Source: Streptomyces sp. GESEQ-4 (GTDB taxonomy: Bacteria > Actinomycetota > Actinomycetes > Streptomycetales > Streptomycetaceae). From it: DNA of 64,000 nucleotides. Position numbers and translations under genes: made by a program. The stretch lies in NCBI RefSeq assembly GCF_017948455.1, contig NZ_JAFFSU010000031.1, forward strand, positions 28,324 to 92,323. The letters are read 5' to 3'. This document shows positions 33,989 to 41,762 of this stretch, piece by piece. Each line of letters starts with the position of its first letter. The first letter of the stretch is position 1. The notes below the pieces were generated by a model. The model ran no database searches, was not told the origin of the DNA, and saw only the letters and a program-made list of their open reading frames with translations.

Positions 33989-34025
33989 GGCCCATCTGTA
34001 CCGCGACGAACCTCGAATGTCCATA

Positions 34026-34037
34026 CCGACTAGTCGG
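34026..34037. promoter_or_regulatory. TetR-type palindrome before the LLM gene
   Basis: CCGACTAGTCGG, a perfect 12-bp palindrome of a kind common in actinobacterial TetR operators. It differs from the CTGACG-N3-CGTCAG sites elsewhere in the window. Confidence 0.5.
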
Positions 34038-34162
34038 CATCCAAGCGGTTCCCACTGACAGATATCCGTGGATTCCCTTTCCTTGTACGGCAGTTCACGT
34101 CCGAAGGCCAGAGTTCTGCAACGGGTCTTCACGGGCAGCCGCGCGTACCGAAGAATCGCCGT

Positions 34163-34497
34163 ATGTCCTCCCGAGCCCCGGTCCGGGGCCGGTCCCGGCG
34201 GGAGCCGCTGGCGCTGACGGCCGCGGGGGCGGCGCTGGCCGTAGGAAGGCGGCGGCCCGGCTCCCCCTGGTCCTCGCCGTCCATCCCACCCGGGCCCTCG
34301 GACTCGCCGCCGACCGAGGGCTGGTGGCGGATCTGCCGGACGGCGGGAGCGTGGCCTGGGATGAGCTCGGTGGGCAGGGCGGGCGGGCCCGGGTCGTCCG
34401 CGGGGCGCCGGGGTCCGACCGGGAGGCGGTGACGGCCGTACGAGACGACCCGGACGCCATCGCTTTCCTGGGGGCGTTCTCGGAGGGCGTCGAGTGA
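34163..34497 (+). pseudogene. Frameshifted remnant, possibly of a substrate-binding protein
   Basis: The frame ending at TGA 34495-34497 reads like protein from about 34245 on: ARLPLVLAVHPTRALGLAAD, VAWDELGG, VRDDPDAIAFLGAFSEGVE. It has no start codon; a plausible basic/hydrophobic N-terminus from ATG 34163 lies in another frame. The end recalls the FLG/YIG-E segment of amino-acid-type binding proteins, but the evidence is thin. The rest of the 34038-34558 interval shows nothing else. Confidence 0.3.
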
Positions 34498-34558
34498 GGC
34501 GGGGAACTGATCGATCCCTGCTGGCGTCGTGACGTGCATGGCGCAGGGTGGGAGCACG

Positions 34559-34720
34559 ATGGAAGAGGAACCGACGTGGGCGGAGCTTCTGCTGACCTTT
34601 GCCATCGTCGCGGCCGTCCCTACCGTCATCGGAGGGGCGTTGTTCCTTTCCCTGTTCGGATTGACGATGTGGGTAACGGCGCCGCTGCGGCGGCGCAGGC
34701 GTGCACGCAAGGCGGAGTGA
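34559..34720 (+). CDS. Small membrane protein
   Basis: The protein has 53 residues, after GGGAG. An acidic start MEEEPTW is followed by a long hydrophobic stretch (LLLTFAIVAAVPTVIGGALF and on to about residue 40) and a strongly basic end RRRRRARK. By the positive-inside rule its tail faces the cytoplasm. Function unknown. Confidence 0.6.
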   Translation: MEEEPTWAELLLTFAIVAAVPTVIGGALFLSLFGLTMWVTAPLRRRRRARKAE

Positions 34721-34825
34721 TCGACGCGATCGCCGGTCCGGGCGCAACGGCCTACGTGTCGCCGTCGAAGGCGATGTGCAGATGATCCCGATGCACGCGA
34801 TCTGAAGAAGAACCGTTCCTAGAGA

Positions 34826-34865
34826 CTGAGCGGGAGTGAGTCCTGTTGCCAGGACTCATGCTCAG
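34826..34865. other. Two-tier hairpin in a gene-free stretch
   Basis: Inner stem TGAGTCCTG/CAGGACTCA (9 bp, 4-nt loop TTGC) sits inside an outer stem CTGAGC/GCTCAG. It lies in the 34721-35077 interval, which has no supported gene and otherwise holds only repeat copy E. It could be a terminator for the small membrane protein gene or part of an RNA. Confidence 0.5.
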
Positions 34866-35012
34866 CCGAACGTCCCGAACGGTGTTGGGCATTCTGGTCC
34901 CCCGCGTTCGCTCCACACCCGGGCGGCACGCATCTGGTGCGTGGTCCGGGAATGCGGAGGCGGGTTTCCTCACGCCCGGGGACCTCCGGTCGGGCCTGGA
35001 CAGTATCAATTT

Positions 35013-35060
35013 GCGGCTCCGCCGCGTGGGCGCGACCAGCCACGACGGCGCCGCAGACGG
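35013..35060 (-). repeat. 3'-end repeat element, variant copy E
   Basis: On the minus strand, after the GntR stop at 35078: GTCTGCGGCGCCGTC, GTGGCTGGTCGCGC, then a different hairpin GCGGC-GGA-GCCGC followed by AAATT. It shares the conserved front half with copies A-D but swaps the hairpin. Confidence 0.6.
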
Positions 35061-35077
35061 CCGACGGCCCGACGGGA

Positions 35078-35758
35078 TCAGGATCCGTTCAGGCCCGCCG
35101 CAGTCAGCGTGAGGTGCTGGACCAGCATCTCGGCCGCCCCGTCGGCGTCCCGCGCCAGCGCCGCCTCCTCCAGGCGGCGGTGCTCGCGGAGGCCGTCCCG
35201 GTCGGGGTTGCGGTGCGATGACCAGCGGCGGGCCAGCTCGCTCACGGTCCAGAGCCGGTCGCAGGTCTCCAGCAGGACGGGGTTGCCGCAGCCCTCCAGC
35301 AGGGTGCGGTGGAAGGCCCGGTGGGCCTCGGCCCAGGCGCCGGTGTAGTACTCGCCCTCCTCCGGCAGATACGGCGGGGTGCGGGCCAGGCGGTGGTGGG
35401 CGGCTCGTACGCGGGCCTCCCAGTCGAGGTCGCCGCGCTCGATGGACATGCGCAGCACGACCGGTTCGACGGTCCGGCGGGCCTCCGCGATCTCGTGCCA
35501 GCGGCGGTCGGAGGAGGCCGGGACGGCGAAACCGCGATTGGGCAGCCGGTCGGCGAGACCCTCGCCGACCAGCCGCACGAGCGCTTCCCGCACGACGGCC
35601 AGGCTCACGCCCTGCTGCTTGGCGAGGTCCTGCGGTTTGAGGGCGTCACGGGGGGCGAAGTCGCCGCGCATGATCGCGTCGCGCAGGTGCGCGTAGACCT
35701 GCTCGGAAAGCATCTGCTTCCCCGAGGAGGTCGGGGTGTTGTCGGCCGTCTGCGTCAT
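35078..35758 (-). CDS. GntR-family (FCD) transcriptional regulator
   Basis: The protein has 226 residues. The N-terminal winged helix is LSEQVYAHLRDAIMRGDFAPRDALKPQDLAKQQGVSLAVVREALVRL. The helical FCD effector domain follows at about 90-220, with RRTVEPVVLRMSIER, FHRTLLEGCGNPVLLETCDRLW and EHRRLEEAALARD carrying the metal-binding His/Asp pattern. It probably binds an organic acid. It diverges from the PEBP gene across an AT-rich palindrome at 35784, the likely operator. Confidence 0.9.
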   Translation of the reverse strand: MTQTADNTPTSSGKQMLSEQVYAHLRDAIMRGDFAPRDALKPQDLAKQQGVSLAVVREALVRLVGEGLADRLPNRGFAVPASSDRRWHEIAEARRTVEPVVLRMSIERGDLDWEARVRAAHHRLARTPPYLPEEGEYYTGAWAEAHRAFHRTLLEGCGNPVLLETCDRLWTVSELARRWSSHRNPDRDGLREHRRLEEAALARDADGAAEMLVQHLTLTAAGLNGS

Positions 35759-35783
35759 GCCTCGAGCATAGACGATCCCTTCA

Positions 35784-35795
35784 ATAATCGATTAT
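35784..35795. promoter_or_regulatory. Palindrome between the GntR and PEBP genes
   Basis: ATAATCGATTAT, a perfect 12-bp palindrome in an unusually AT-rich stretch, 25 bp from the GntR start. It fits a GntR/FCD operator. Confidence 0.6.
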
Positions 35796-35838
35796 CTATG
35801 TTATGGTCGATCTGCATCCGACAGAGAGGAACGACGCG

Positions 35839-36378
35839 ATGAGCGCCAACGACCCGTTCGCCCGCCTCCCCGAGGCGGCTTCGTTCACCGTCACCAGCAC
35901 CACCGTCACCGACGGCACGGCCTGGTCACCCGAGCAGTTCTCCGGCATCTTCGGCGTCCCCGGCGGGAAGGACGTCTCCCCGCAGCTGTCCTGGAGCGGC
36001 GCGCCGGAGGGCACCAAGAGCTACGCCGTCACCGTCTACGACCCCGACGCCCCCACCGGGTCCGGGTTCTGGCACTGGGCGGTCGCCGACATCCCCGCCA
36101 CCGTCACGGAGCTGCCCGAGGGCGCCGGCGACGACACCGGCTCGGGCCTGCCCGAAGGTGCCTTCCAGCTGCCCAACGACGCCCGCCTGGCCCGCTTCAT
36201 CGGCGCCGCCCCGCCGGCCGGACACGGCCCGCACCGCTACTACGTCGTCATACACGCCCTCGCCGTCGAGTCCATCGGCGTCGCGGCCGACGCCACCCCG
36301 GCCGTCCTCGGCTTCACCATGGCGAGCCACATCCTCGGCCGCGCGGTCCTGACCGCCACCGCCGAGACGCCCGCCTGA
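35839..36378 (+). CDS. YbhB/YbcL-type phosphatidylethanolamine-binding-like protein
   Basis: The protein has 179 residues, after GAGAGGAA. Family motifs: VSPQLSWSGAPEGTKSYAVTVYDPDAPTGSGFWHWAVADIP, then GHGPHRYYVVIHAL. No signal peptide, so cytosolic. Bacterial members bind small anionic ligands; biological role poorly known. Probably controlled by the divergent GntR regulator. Confidence 0.9.
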   Translation: MSANDPFARLPEAASFTVTSTTVTDGTAWSPEQFSGIFGVPGGKDVSPQLSWSGAPEGTKSYAVTVYDPDAPTGSGFWHWAVADIPATVTELPEGAGDDTGSGLPEGAFQLPNDARLARFIGAAPPAGHGPHRYYVVIHALAVESIGVAADATPAVLGFTMASHILGRAVLTATAETPA

Positions 36379-36395
36379 CCCGCCTGAGGACCGGC

Positions 36396-36836
36396 ATGTC
36401 CCGACTCATCGACACCACGGAGATGTATCTCCGCACGGTGCTCGAACTCGAGGAACAGGGCATCGTCCCGCTGCGGGCGCGGATAGTGGAACGGCTTGCC
36501 CAGTCGGGCCCGACGGTCAGCCAGACGGTCGCCAGGATGCAGCGGGACGGCCTGCTGCATGTGGCCCGCGACCGGCGGCTGGTGCTCACCGATGCGGGCA
36601 GGACGCTGGCCACCCGGGTGGTGCGCAAGCACAGGCTGGCCGAGTGCCTGCTCGTCAGCGTGATCCGGATGCCATGGGAAGAGGTGCACCTCGAGGCGTG
36701 CCGCTGGGAGCACGTGATCTCCGAGTCCGCCGAGCGGCACCTCTACGAACTGCTCGGCCACCCGGACCGGTGCCCCTGCGGCAACGTCATCCCCGGCTTG
36801 GATGAGCTGGTCGCGGAGGCCGGCTGTCCGAGGTGA
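36396..36836 (+). CDS. DtxR/IdeR-family metalloregulator, lacking the C-terminal domain
   Basis: The protein has 146 residues against about 230 for the family. The helix-turn-helix (ARIVERLAQSGPTVSQTVARMQRDGLL) and the dimerisation and metal-site domain are present. Metal ligands are kept: Met in TTEMYL, His and Glu in RKHRLAE, His in VHLEAC, and Cys-Glu-His in CRWEHV. It stops soon after CGNVIPG, so the SH3-like domain is missing. It could still bind DNA with Fe or Mn, or be a dimerising antagonist. It starts 17 bp after the PEBP gene. Confidence 0.85.
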   Translation: MSRLIDTTEMYLRTVLELEEQGIVPLRARIVERLAQSGPTVSQTVARMQRDGLLHVARDRRLVLTDAGRTLATRVVRKHRLAECLLVSVIRMPWEEVHLEACRWEHVISESAERHLYELLGHPDRCPCGNVIPGLDELVAEAGCPR

Positions 36837-36869
36837 GCCTCCGCGTCCTGCCCACGCACTACCCGCGGG

Positions 36870-37739
36870 CTATGCCGTTGCCGCAGAGGACTGGGCCGTG
36901 AAGGTGTCCGCGTGCTCCGCGGCCCACTGGCCGAACGTGCGGGCCGGGCGGCCGGTGACCTTCTCGACGGTGTCGACGACCGTTCGGCCCACCTCCGGGG
37001 TGTTCCCGTACGCCTCGAGCAGGAAGCCGATGACATCCTCCGGGTGGCCCGCCGCCCGCCACTGGGCGACTGCCTCCTCCTCGGTCAGCTCGACCAGGGC
37101 AATCTCCCGGCCACAGGCGGCTGCGATCGTCGCCACCTTGTCGCCGACGGTCAGCAGTTCAGGACCGGTGATCACGTACTCCTGACCCCCATGCCCCTCC
37201 TCGGTGAGCGCGACCGCGGCGACCGCGCCGATGTCGCCCTCGTGCACCATGGCGCTCAGCCGGGAGACGAACGGCTCGCGCACCACGCCCGAGGCCATGA
37301 TCCCGTCCGCCCACTCCAGGGCGTTGGCCATGAACTCGACCGGCATGAGCACGGTCCACTCCACACCGTCGTCGGCACGCACGGCGTCCTCCAGCAGGGA
37401 CGGCCCGCCACCGTGCAGCACGGTGACCCGGCGTACACCGGCCGCGCGGGCCAGCTCCAGGATCCGCGGGCCGGTCTCCAGCGGAGCGAAGTAGGGCCCG
37501 CCGAAGGTGATCAGATGGAGGCCGGTGACGCCCTTCAGGGCCGGAAGCAGGCTGTCGGGTTCGGTCAGGTCGCCCTGGACGACCTCGACGTCGGCCGGGA
37601 GGTCGGCCGTCGCCGCGTCCCGGGTGAGAGCGCGAACCGCGTGGCCGCGGGCGAGCAGTTCGGCGACCACCTGGCGGCCGACGGTTCCCGTGGCGCCGGT
37701 GACAAGGATCTTCTGCGTCTGCGTGCTGTTCTGCGTCAT
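36870..37739 (-). CDS. NmrA-like NAD(P)-binding protein (atypical SDR)
   Basis: The protein has 289 residues. The Rossmann start ILVTGATGTVGRQVVAELLARGHAVRALTR lies at 11-40. The NmrA-type text VEVVQGDLTEPDSLLPALKGVTGLHLI follows, with no SDR Tyr-Lys pair. Such proteins sense NADP state or reduce quinones. The start is supported by TACGGT six bases upstream (37751-37746), the leaderless pattern; there is no ribosome site. A 17-bp perfect inverted repeat covers this promoter. Confidence 0.85.
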   Translation of the reverse strand: MTQNSTQTQKILVTGATGTVGRQVVAELLARGHAVRALTRDAATADLPADVEVVQGDLTEPDSLLPALKGVTGLHLITFGGPYFAPLETGPRILELARAAGVRRVTVLHGGGPSLLEDAVRADDGVEWTVLMPVEFMANALEWADGIMASGVVREPFVSRLSAMVHEGDIGAVAAVALTEEGHGGQEYVITGPELLTVGDKVATIAAACGREIALVELTEEEAVAQWRAAGHPEDVIGFLLEAYGNTPEVGRTVVDTVEKVTGRPARTFGQWAAEHADTFTAQSSAATA

Positions 37740-37747
37740 GGAACGAC

Positions 37748-37792
37748 CGTAGGAAGCCTTGCGGTCAGCTTCTGTCCGCAAGGCTTCCTACG
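37748..37792. promoter_or_regulatory. Long perfect inverted repeat over the NmrA promoter
   Basis: CGTAGGAAGCCTTGCGG and its exact complement flank an 11-nt spacer. It overlaps the -10 TACGGT. It could be two operator sites in opposite orientation or a strong hairpin; no regulator gene is adjacent. Confidence 0.65.
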
Positions 37793-37859
37793 CCAGAGAT
37801 GGCGGGCGTGTCATAGGCGCCGGAGTGCAGCAGATCCCAACGCCATGCGGCACCGCCGC

Positions 37860-38711
37860 TCACGTCCCCGACGGCCGCGGCTGCTCCGGCGGAACCGAGC
37901 TCTCGGCAACCGCCATCCATTGGTCCAGGTCGGCCTGGGTGAACTCTGCCCACGGCGGGATTCCGGGGAGCTGGCGGAGGAGGTCGTAGGCCTCGGGGAT
38001 CTGGGCTCCGCGCAGGACCGGGCAGTGGCAGCCGGCGATGACCTCGGCGTTCAGATGTTGGAAGTCGGTGACGACCGTCCCGAACTTCTGGGCGTCCAGC
38101 AGGGCGACCCACGGGGAGACCAGCCTTCCGCCGAAGAACTGGCCGTCGCGGAATTCGTCCGGCGACAGCGCCGCCGTCTCGGGCATAGGGGTCGGCACGT
38201 TCGTGGCGAAGGTGTCCACGGCCCACAGGACGTTGGCCTTCGGGTCGAAGAGGGCGCGGGTTGTGGGGTTGTCGTACAGGGGCGGTCGCTTGGCGACCAG
38301 GGTGCGATCGCCCACGTCGATCGTGTCGCCGTCGGTCATGAAGCGGCACCGGTTGACGGGCGTCTCCCACTCCTCGGCCATGCGGCCGATGGAGAACCAT
38401 GTCGTCAGCAGGGTCGCGTTCGGGCATTCCGCGAGGACCGCCAGGAGGTTGCCGGCGTGGTCGCGGTCGTCGTGGGTGAGGAAGATCCACCGTACGTCCA
38501 GGGGATCCACGACGGACCAGGCTGCCTCCAGCCACTGGGACCGCACTGCGGGTGCCCCGGTGTCCACGAGGACCGGTTCGGTTCCCCGGATCACCATCGA
38601 GTTCATCGGGAAGTGGCCGACCGGCGGGGCCTCAAGGGCCCACGGGATGACGAACGTCTCCTCAGCGATCTTGTACGGCTGCAGCAGGTTGAAGCTCTGC
38701 AAGGTTGTCAT
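37860..38711 (-). CDS. Metallo-beta-lactamase-fold hydrolase
   Basis: The protein has 283 residues, after GGAGAGCAGCG. The metal motif is LTHDDRDHAGN near 75-85 (HxxxDH type with Asp at the second position). VLWAVDTFATNVP supplies the bridging Asp and CHCPV a late His. The first His-X-His is HDD here, which recalls flavodiiron-like MBL proteins that bind iron. No flavodoxin domain is fused. Substrate unknown. Confidence 0.8.
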   Translation of the reverse strand: MTTLQSFNLLQPYKIAEETFVIPWALEAPPVGHFPMNSMVIRGTEPVLVDTGAPAVRSQWLEAAWSVVDPLDVRWIFLTHDDRDHAGNLLAVLAECPNATLLTTWFSIGRMAEEWETPVNRCRFMTDGDTIDVGDRTLVAKRPPLYDNPTTRALFDPKANVLWAVDTFATNVPTPMPETAALSPDEFRDGQFFGGRLVSPWVALLDAQKFGTVVTDFQHLNAEVIAGCHCPVLRGAQIPEAYDLLRQLPGIPPWAEFTQADLDQWMAVAESSVPPEQPRPSGT

Positions 38712-38803
38712 CGCTGCTCTCCTTAGGACGGAGTCGCCGCAGCGGCCATGTATCCAGTGCAGCCCCGTGCCGGGCTGTCGTCAAACGCAGAACTCGTGTG
38801 AGG

Positions 38804-38908
38804 TCATGGTCGCCGGGTGGGGCGGTCCTCCCCTGAGGTGCATCCGACGAGCCCCAGCCCGGCAGCGGCGGCGGCCAGGAGAAGGGTCCGCCTGGCGGGT
38901 TCGGTCAC
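38804..38908 (-). CDS. Very short lipoprotein or truncated lipoprotein gene
   Basis: The protein has 34 residues: MTEPARRTLLLAAAAAGLG, then LVGC and a short polar end TSGEDRPTRRP. It is a complete lipoprotein signal peptide and lipobox with only 12 residues after the cysteine. Most likely the stub of a lost lipoprotein; a genuine mini-lipoprotein is possible. The flanking stretch 38909-39113 has gene-like fragments in two frames (for example VTVVYYFRDPQVLD before a stop on the minus strand) but no whole gene. Confidence 0.4.
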   Translation of the reverse strand: MTEPARRTLLLAAAAAGLGLVGCTSGEDRPTRRP

Positions 38909-39113
38909 TTCATCAGGGTGCCGGGGCGGGCGGAGGGGGTGTCAAGCCGGGACGGCTCAGTCCAGCACCTGGGGATCGCGGAAGTAGTAGACGACGGTCA
39001 CGCCCATACCGGGTGTGTGCGTGTACACGACCGTGATCGCCTCGGCGGAATCGCGAGCGAGGGCGCCCCCGTCGCCTTCGCGGCCCTGCTCGACGCGCTG
39101 AAAACCGCACACG

Positions 39114-39962
39114 TCACCCCGCGCTGAGGTCCGCCACGACCGCCGCGTGGTCGGAGGCCCAGACGCCGTCCACAGGCCCGTCGCCCGCGCGCCGCACACC
39201 CCGCACATGGCCGATTCCGCCGGGACCGGGAAGCCCCACGTGGATGTAGTCGATGCGGGCGCTGGGGCCAAGACCTGCGGCGGCGTAAGGGTTTGCCGCG
39301 TCCCAAGTGAAGGCCGGCGCGCCCGGCTCGGCGTACTCCCAGGCGTCGTAGAGGACTTGGCCGGGGACGGCGGGGGCGGTGCGGTAGCCGCCGAAGAGGC
39401 GGATCTCGTCCGAGTCCGGCAGGGCGTTGAAGTCGCCGGTGACGACCGGCGGGAACGGGGTGCCGCCCCGGTGCTCCGCGACGAACTCGGCCAGGGCCCT
39501 GACCTGACGGCAACGCACCGCCGACGCATGGGGGACAGAAGTGAGGTGGGTGGTGAAGAAGGGGACTTCGTACGAGGGGGTGGCCAGGCGGGCGTACAGG
39601 GCGAGGCGGCCGTCGGCGACGTCGGTGGGGGCGGGGAGGGGCAATACGGCGTGGTCGGTCACCGGCCACCGGCTGAGCACCGCGTTTCCGATCCCGACCG
39701 CCGCGTCCCCGATCCTGCGCTGCCAGCGCTCGGGCGCGGGCGAGGGGCCCCAGGCCCAGTGCAGGCCGAGTTCCCCGGCCAGCCACTCGGCGAGGTTCTC
39801 CCCGTCGTCGGTCGCCCAGACCTCCTGCAACCCGACGACATCGGGGCGCAGTTCGCGCAAGACGCCGAGGATCGCCTTCTGCCGCGCCTCCCAAGGGCCG
39901 AACCGCCACCAAAGGTTCCACGTCACGACGCGCACGACCCCGATCACCGCCCCTACGCCCAA
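39114..39962 (-). CDS. Endonuclease/exonuclease/phosphatase-family protein
   Basis: The protein has 282 residues from TTG 39962, which has GAGGAG 8 nt upstream; GTG starts a few codons later are possible. Motifs of the fold: VVTWNLWW near 12-18, VVGLQEVW with the catalytic Glu, TTHLTSVPH, VVTGDFNALPDS and the final WASDHAAVVADL with the catalytic His. Metal-dependent phosphodiesterase activity on nucleic acid or lipid head groups is expected. No signal peptide. Confidence 0.85.
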   Translation of the reverse strand: MGVGAVIGVVRVVTWNLWWRFGPWEARQKAILGVLRELRPDVVGLQEVWATDDGENLAEWLAGELGLHWAWGPSPAPERWQRRIGDAAVGIGNAVLSRWPVTDHAVLPLPAPTDVADGRLALYARLATPSYEVPFFTTHLTSVPHASAVRCRQVRALAEFVAEHRGGTPFPPVVTGDFNALPDSDEIRLFGGYRTAPAVPGQVLYDAWEYAEPGAPAFTWDAANPYAAAGLGPSARIDYIHVGLPGPGGIGHVRGVRRAGDGPVDGVWASDHAAVVADLSAG

Positions 39963-40027
39963 CCGCCCGTCTCCTCAAGGCAATGATGTAGTCCCGTCCC
40001 GGACCCGACACAGGAGACCCGGAAACA

Positions 40028-40435
40028 ATGCCCCGTCACTCCGAACGCAAATACCGGGCCGTCACCGCGGTCCAGCGTCACCTCAACCGCGTCACGCGCC
40101 GCCTGCCGACCCACACCCTCCTGGAGACCACCGGCCGCACCTCCGGCCTCCCCCGCCGGACCCCCATCGGCGGCCGCCGTGTCGGCGACTCCTTCTGGCT
40201 GGTCTCGGAGTTCGGGGAGCGGTCGCAGTACGTCCGCAACATCAAGGCCGACCCGAGGGTGCGGGTCCGGATCCACGGCCGCTGGCACGAGGGCACCGCC
40301 CACCTCCTCCCGGACGACGACGCCGTGGCCCGGCTGCGGAGCCTGCCGCGGATGAACAGTGCGGCGGTACGGGTGGTGGGGGCGGGGCTGCTCACGGTGC
40401 GGGTGGATCTGGACGGGCCGGGGTCCGGACGATGA
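40028..40435 (+). CDS. Deazaflavin (F420)-dependent nitroreductase-family protein
   Basis: The protein has 135 residues. The core LLETTGRTSGLPRRTPIGGRRVGDSFWLVSEFG, then SQYVRNIKADPRVRVRIHGRWHEGTA, is the Ddn/PF04075 split-barrel signature; members bind F420 and reduce quinones or nitro compounds. AGGAGA precedes the ATG. Consistent with the F420 gene set seen at 30434. Confidence 0.85.
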   Translation: MPRHSERKYRAVTAVQRHLNRVTRRLPTHTLLETTGRTSGLPRRTPIGGRRVGDSFWLVSEFGERSQYVRNIKADPRVRVRIHGRWHEGTAHLLPDDDAVARLRSLPRMNSAAVRVVGAGLLTVRVDLDGPGSGR

Positions 40436-40538
40436 CCGTCGGCCAGTGCTGTGACCGGGATGGTTCGCCGGGTTGATGGGCGAGGTGGTGAGGGTGCTGT
40501 TCGGTCGGGGTAAATAGCCGCTGTATAGGATCTTTCGG

Positions 40539-41303
40539 ATGACGCTCTCTCATGACGTGGCCGGCGACGGTCCTGCGCTGGTTCTTTTGCATTCCGGGGT
40601 GTGCGACCGGCGGATGTGGGATGCACAGTGGCTGACCTTGATCGATGCCGGTTACCGGCTGGTGCGATGTGATCTTCGGGGCTTCGGCGGAACTCCCGCG
40701 CCGGACCGGCCTCACAACGACGCTGAGGATGTGCAGGACCTCCTGAACAGTCTTGGCATCCGGCAGGCGGCACTGGTCGGGTCCTCGTACGGCGGGCACG
40801 TCGCTTTGGAGATCGCCGCGCGGTGGCCGGACCGGGTCAGCGCCCTTGCGTTGGTCTGCTCCGCCCTTCCCGGGCATGAACCTTCTGCTGAACTGAATGC
40901 GCTCGGCGAGCGCGAGGAAGCACTGCTCGAGGCGGGCGACATCGTCGGCGCGACGGAGCTCATGGTCGAAACCTGGTTGGGTCCGGACGCCGACGAGACC
41001 ACTCGCGAGGCGGTACGCCGGATGCAGCGGCAGGCCTTCGAGCTGCAGATGGCCGTTGCTGAGGAGTTCGAGCCGATAGAGGCCGAGATTGATCTGGCGG
41101 CAATTCAGGCTCCCTGCCTTGCCGTGTCGGGCGCGCATGACCTGGCGGACTTCCGACAGATCGCTGCCCGGCTGCCAGATCTGCTAGCCGACGCCGAGCA
41201 TGTTGAACTGCCTTGGGCAGGTCATCTCCCCAGCCTGGAGCGGCCATCGACTGTTACCGATCTGCTGATCGGCTTCCTCAAGGGCACCATTCCTGCCGTT
41301 TGA
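40539..41303 (+). CDS. Alpha/beta hydrolase
   Basis: The protein has 254 residues. Catalytic triad: Ser83 in GSSYGG, Asp in SGAHDLADF, His in PWAGHLPSLE. The oxyanion loop is LLHSGVCDRRMW. The base composition is less GC-rich than its neighbours and a transposase remnant lies 22 bp downstream, so recent acquisition is possible. A TAGGAT -10 box 7 nt before the ATG suggests a leaderless mRNA. Confidence 0.88.
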   Translation: MTLSHDVAGDGPALVLLHSGVCDRRMWDAQWLTLIDAGYRLVRCDLRGFGGTPAPDRPHNDAEDVQDLLNSLGIRQAALVGSSYGGHVALEIAARWPDRVSALALVCSALPGHEPSAELNALGEREEALLEAGDIVGATELMVETWLGPDADETTREAVRRMQRQAFELQMAVAEEFEPIEAEIDLAAIQAPCLAVSGAHDLADFRQIAARLPDLLADAEHVELPWAGHLPSLERPSTVTDLLIGFLKGTIPAV

Positions 41304-41324
41304 TCCTGCTCACGGGTGTCTGTG

Positions 41325-41700
41325 CTGTCCCGCGGCGTTGAGGAGAGGGCGGCCGCCCCTGCGGATGCCCTTCTCACTGCGGAGACGGGCGCGTTCCCGT
41401 CCTTGGGCGGCCAGAACAGCGGGATGGCGGGCTGTGGTTGGGATGGTTCGAGTTGGCCAGGGTGAACTGCCGCAGTGGCCCGAAGTGCGCCTCGATCGGG
41501 TTCGCCCAGGATGCGTTTGTCGGGGTGAAGCACAGCTCGACCTTGTTCCTGACTGCCCAGCGCAGGATGCGCGCGTTCTTGTGGGCGGAGAGGTTGTCCA
41601 GGATTTCGTAGATCGGGGCACCATCGGGGCGTGCCACACGGATCGAGCGAAGGGCGGCCCAGGTGGGCCCGATGCCTTTGCGGAGCTGGTCCGGCTCGCG
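41325..41700 (-). pseudogene. IS630-family transposase remnant
   Basis: The C-terminal part of a DDE transposase survives: IYEILDNLSAHKNARILRWA, VELCFTPTNASWANPIEAHFGPL with the catalytic Asp and Glu. A frameshift with loss of about 17 codons occurs near 41430, after which LAAQGRERARLRSEKGIRRGGRPL continues in another frame. The N-terminal two thirds and any terminal repeats are absent. It cannot move. Confidence 0.8.
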
Positions 41701-41762
41701 GAGGGCGGGGTGCGGGGGCGGATCGTGCTGGTTGCTTGAGGTGCGCCGGACGGGTCCTGGTC

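Noticed and set aside
38918..39127. Plus-strand frame ending LLDALKTAHVTPR
   Set aside because: The end reads somewhat like protein, but there is no supported start or family and it overlaps the 3' end of the EEP gene; at most debris.
41325..41700. Active insertion sequence
   Set aside because: The transposase lacks its N-terminal two thirds, has a frameshift, and no terminal inverted repeats are visible.
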